Shown: positions 17,472-21,205 of the stretch, piece by piece | Layout: each line of letters starts with the position of its first letter | Numbering within the stretch: the stretch's first letter is position 1 | Assembly (NCBI GenBank): GCA_024196135.1 | Contig: JAMQCK010000502.1 | Coordinates: 1-21,205 of the forward strand | From: Pleurotus ostreatus/Saccharomyces cerevisiae fusant | Taxonomy: Eukaryota; Opisthokonta | Direction: 5' to 3' | Length of the DNA: 21,205 bases | The notes under the pieces: generated by a model | The model's database searches: none | The model's input: only the letters and a program-made list of their open reading frames with translations | Told to the model about the DNA's origin: nothing | Program-made: the position numbers and the translations under genes

Positions 17472-18550
17472 GGTTGAAGAACGAGCTCGATAGTGCAGGC
17501 GACTTGGCGCAGGAGAGAATATAGTGATCTAGCTGTTGGTCTGGGTAAAGAAAAGCCATCGTCGAGGTAGCCGCCGTTATAAGGCTCGCACGAATCCGCT
17601 TTGAACTGATGGCCGCATACAATGTTCCCCAAGATAAGGTTAAGCGCCCGCCGACCCGCCGGACGCCTCAGAAAGAAGCACACTGCCTGATCACAAAAGC
17701 CAAATATGGGGGCGCCGCTATTGAGTTGCCTCGTGCGCAGATCAAAAAAGGGTCAGGAGCGCACGTAAATGTGGCGATGAGCGTCGGCGCGGCGCGGTTC
17801 CTGTCCGCTTTGAATGCGGCTCTGCAGCACAGCAGAGGGGATCGGGCCAACAACCAGAACAATGCAAGGGAGGTTGCGTGGGAAGCACCTGGGGAAGCTG
17901 TTGCGATCGACGCTTTTCCGTTGCGTAAAGCTATTGAGGGCATACAAGCATGCGTCGGCAACGGTAGGCTTGAGCATTGCTATGGATTCGGAGGAACGAC
18001 GAGAGGCAGACCGGAATGTCGAGGGAAACTCGAGGACAGAGGATGTGGCGTGGGTTTATCTCGGCGTGATCGGACCGGCCCCGGATGTGGCATTCTCACG
18101 GTACTTCCGCAGTCGAAACTTGGTCTGCACCGCGACGGTAGGCTTGGGACTGCAAGTCTCTGGAATCTCTCGTAACATTCGACAATTCTCAATATGTGGC
18201 ATTGACGAACCTGTGGCATACTCAGCTCCATGCTTTTGGCAGGGTATAGCACCGGGCAGTACATTGACAGGTTCTTCCTCGACGACGCTCGTGGTATCAT
18301 CTTTTCACCTCTACAGCTTTCTATATGATAATCCAAGAGCTTCGAATGCGCTTGTTGTAAGCGCCATCTGGGCTCGGCTCGGCGGCATCGTGCTTGTTGG
18401 TTAGCAGGTTGCCACGAGGTATCATAAGCACATTTCCCAGGATACAAATAAGCGCCCAATGCCACGGCCACAGCCTTTCACTCTTGGAATCTAACCACTA
18501 CCATCGAAGCCTCACAGCCCATTTTCCTCACTTGAACCAGAACCACCACC
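17472..18550. promoter_or_regulatory. Divergent promoter region of right and third C2H2 genes
   Basis: About 1.08 kb separates the right C2H2 gene (-) from the third C2H2 gene (+). The proximal part, to about 18040, is the duplicated flank. The distal part is unique and leads to the third gene, with a TATA-like CAAATAAG (18445-18452) about 100 bp before its ATG and a CA/AC-rich leader. A 30-bp block is found at 17620-17649 and again, less conserved, at about 18428-18457. A plus-strand ORF at 17609-18175 corresponds at its start to the antisense ORF in the left arm; it is not called as a gene. Confidence 0.55.
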
Positions 18551-20650
18551 ATGTCTACCCTCTACCACCCTGCCGACTACGTTCCCGCCATTACCAACGG
18601 CGCTGGCGAACCTGCCATCATCTGGGTTAGCAAGGTCGTGCCCGACGAGGGCAAGGTCTACGTGACCCAGAACCCCAACCGCCACGCACTACCGACACAC
18701 GCGTATACATACCACGGCGTCATCCTCCTCGAGTTACTCGACATCGAGGAGCCGACGGACGCTGCGAGGCTGAAGTCGGCCCACCTACAGCTTCTCACCG
18801 AGCGGGTGAAGACCCAGCTCGCACGCAAAGCCCTATTCGAGCATCAGGCGCAGGTGTTCGAGGTGCGTACGAGGCCGATGCGTCGTTGCCACAGGCGATA
18901 CCTCATTGCCACACCGGATCTGACTACGTCGTAGGCCATCCTCGCGCATAGCTGCACCGACGCGAAGTTCGTCGAAGCTCACAGCGCGCACAAGTACAGT
19001 GGCGACACCGAGTTTGCCACCTTCATGAACCTCTCTGATCCGCGCAAGTGGGGCGTGGACGAGATGGTCGAGATCACGGATGATGTTCAGTACGAGATCG
19101 TCTTTCCCGAGGAACTGGAGGCGCTATTCGAGAAGGCCGCCGCTGCCGACGATGCTGAAGCTACCGCCGAATCACCTGCGTCCATTGAAGATTCCGACGT
19201 CGAGTCGGAGCCCAGCTCTCCAGCTTCCTCCGAAGACGCTGCTGAACCATCCGCGCCCGCCGAAATCCCAAACATCGAGGAGCCCAGCTCGCCGACCCCC
19301 TCCGCTGACGAGGTCGCTCTTGACCTAACTTCGCTTGACGACAATGCCTCGGACTCCGAGGAGGCTCCCATAGTCCTCCCCATCACACCTCCCGCACCCT
19401 CTACCGCCCTCGTCCCCTACGCCCGCGGCACCAAGCGCGCTGCGCCCGATGACGACCTCGACCTCGACCTCGGCGACGGCCGCCCCCGCCTCGACTTCGA
19501 CCACATGAACCCCAACAAGCGCCGCTGCACCTCGCCGGACTCCACCAGCGCCTCCTGCGGCAGCGACGACGAGCTGGGCCCGCGCTACGGCGGGGCGGGC
19601 GCGAGCTACGACGTCGACGCGGACGGCGAGTACGAATGGGTGCACAAGTGGTCGAGCGAGAGCTTCTCGCGCCCGGTGTGCATGCGCGTGCGGAAGGGCG
19701 CCTGTCATACGTTCCACTTTGAGGAGATACATGGTGGGGAGGGGTGTGGGGAGCTGCCGCTGTTTCCGAAGCCTCAGGCGGCGCGGGCGGGCTACCCGGT
19801 GGTTGCCAATCGCGTGAACGTCGGGAACAGGGGCGTGAGGCGTGCGGCTCCGGAGGGTGGCATTGCCCCCGCTCCAAAACGCCTCGCGATCGACGCGACT
19901 GACGGCAACTCTAGGACGGAGGGAGCTGGAAACGAGAACGCCGCGCGAGAGGCGCGCCCTCGTCTGCTTCCAGTGACGGGACCCTGTGCGCGTGCAGAGT
20001 TCCTGTCGGCCCCTCGTCGCCTTCGCTCTGCTACCAACAGCATGATGATCCGACGCCAGGCTCGCTCTCCTCCCCGCGCTCCGACCTCATCTGCGGTGGC
20101 TACCTTCTCCTCCGCCTCCACCTCTGCGTCGGGCCCCTCTACGTCCACCCACTTCAACATCATTCCCACCATCGAGGAACCATCCTCCTCCGACGACGAC
20201 GACCGAGCATCCTCCTCCGACGAGGAAGCACCCTCCGACGACGACGAGCACTCCTTCTCCCACTCCTCCACCCCGTCAAACTTTACCCCCAAAGACGCCG
20301 TCGCCGAATACCTCGGCACCAACGCCTGGCTCCCCTCCTCCGTCCGCCGCCTCGTCACCCCGCCCCACGCGCCCGGGCACGTCAACCTCGGGCTCGACGA
20401 CCCCAAGTCCGGCCGCTGCAGCATCTGCGGGAAGACCGTCATGCGCGGGCCTAGCGCTCTCGTTCAACATGCTCTTAGGCATATCGAGTATGAGGACTCG
20501 GCGTCGTGGGGTCCCGATGGCCGGGTGCACGTTTGGCGCTGCCCTTGTGGGTGGGAGACGGCGACGCAGGCGGGGATGGATGTGGAATTCGGGTTTTCGG
20601 CGATCGCCGCACGCGCACGTGATCAGCGCTTATATACCGCGTTTTTGTAG
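18551..20650 (+). CDS. C2H2 zinc-finger protein, third diverged paralogue (two exons)
   Basis: Exons are 18551-18862 and 18935-20650 with a 72-bp intron (GTGCGT..TAG); the protein is 675 residues. The intron sits at the equivalent place to intron 1 of the arm copies (after codon 104 rather than 105, phase 0, same GTGCGT donor). Splicing yields AILAHSCTDAKFVEAHS..KWGVDEMVEITDDVQYEIVF, which parallels the arm copies (HAWGVE, MSDIMKPIDYHIVF). The first exon shows weaker similarity, such as LQLLTERVK. The middle is acidic, Ser-rich and basic low complexity. Near the end, VTPPHAPGHVNLGLDD precedes one good finger, CSIC..H..H (from about 599). The second is only partial: a linker like the right copy (ASWGPDGRVHVWRC) leads to CPCGWE but no zinc-ligand histidines follow, and there is no third exon. 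Likely nuclear; function unknown. Confidence 0.8.
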
Positions 20651-21205
20651 ATTTTACCTTATCCGTTTGTCCTCGTACCACCATACAGGACAACCGGAAT
20701 ACATATTATTCTTGCTGGACTCGAGGCGACAGACGACTACAACAACACAAACGGATCCTAGCCAGTCCAGCCGGCTAGTAAAACATAGGGCTGAAGAAGG
20801 CCGCGCTCACTCCGCGATGTGAGCTGCCTTGTCGTCATCACGAGTCCCCGACTGCGATCTATCGCCGACTCGCTGATCCCGAAGCCGCTTGACGAAGCGC
20901 ACTACCGCCGCCGACGCTGATCGACCGCGATCACCGACGATCTCGATGATCCCGACGAGCAAGACGCGACGCTGATGGAGCCGATAAGCGATCGGCGGCC
21001 ATCATTCCCCTCCCCTTCCCCCGACGACGACGCGACGCGAACCCGCTGTCCTCTCCGTAGACAGCAAACCTCCCCATCCATCCATCGCGCACCACCTACC
21101 CTCTATCGACGCCGAGTCAAAGCGCACGCACGGCGGAGCCTCGCGCATGGTCATTTGCGCAGATTATTGGTCGCGCCGACGGAGCGGCGGAGAGCACGAG
21201 ACGTG
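20651..21205. other. Terminal intergenic region, no gene recognised
   Basis: 3' sequence of the third C2H2 gene followed by GC-rich DNA with many CGATC/GACGA motifs (seven GATC sites in 20856-20993) and a CCATCCATCCATC run near 21075. It may be the leader or promoter of a gene beyond the window; no coding frame is supportable. Confidence 0.5.

Larger units (their letters stand above)
13560..18040. repeat. Right arm of large inverted duplication
   Basis: This is the reverse-complement counterpart of about 3980-8440. It carries the F-box gene (+), the convergent intergenic stretch, the C2H2 gene (-) and its 5' flank. The gene order and both C2H2 intron lengths (55 and 53 bp) are the same in the two arms. 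Similarity starts around the CACGTG box at 13576 and fades beyond about 18040. Edges were judged by eye. Confidence 0.88.

Noticed and set aside
17668..17977. Minus-strand ORFs of 97 and 74 codons in the right C2H2 promoter
   Set aside because: Several frames are open at once in this block in both arms, so openness carries no coding evidence.
3980..18040. The palindrome as a transposon with terminal inverted repeats
   Set aside because: No transposase, integrase or reverse transcriptase frame, no sharp terminal repeat or target duplication seen; arms contain ordinary spliced genes.

Overview
This window looks like nuclear DNA of a filamentous basidiomycete, most likely an Agaricomycete. The signs are GC-rich coding sequence, short introns (52-82 bp) with GT..AG borders and CTAAC or CTGAC branch points, a Cyr1-type adenylate cyclase with a PP2C-like domain, a Con-6 protein, and F-box genes of the 'P(V/I)RRLPPELL..IF' type common in mushroom-forming fungi. 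The species cannot be named from the sequence. No rRNA, tRNA, CRISPR array, transposase or reverse transcriptase was recognised.

Layout. Bases 1-3308 hold the 3' end of the adenylate cyclase gene (+) and a convergent F-box-like gene (-). From about 3.98 to 18.04 kb the region is built as a large imperfect palindrome. The left arm (about 3.98-8.44 kb) carries a C2H2 zinc-finger gene (+, 4526-6310) converging on an F-box gene (-, 6812-8299). The right arm (about 13.56-18.04 kb) carries the same pair inverted: F-box gene (+, 13634-15175) and C2H2 gene (-, 15588-17471). The 5.1 kb centre holds a third, more diverged F-box gene (-, 8892-10421), a securin-like gene (+, 11041-12556) and a small single-repeat Con-6 gene (+, 13020-13396). 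A third, more distant C2H2 paralogue (+, 18551-20650) lies just outside the right arm and is divergent from its C2H2 gene. The last 0.55 kb has no recognisable gene.

How the parts fit. The cyclase, securin-like and Con-6 genes look like ordinary conserved genes of cAMP signalling, mitosis and sporulation/stress. Around them sits an expanding accessory set of three F-box and three C2H2 genes, in which convergent F-box/C2H2 pairs were duplicated as a unit. Divergence between the arms is very uneven. The C2H2 5' flank is about 98% identical, the first intron only about 78%, and the zinc-finger ends are hardly alignable. This fits gene conversion of the promoter half plus rapid change or replacement of the finger half. 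That paired, palindromic, mosaic F-box/C2H2 locus is the most unusual thing here. A functional link between the two families is inference only.
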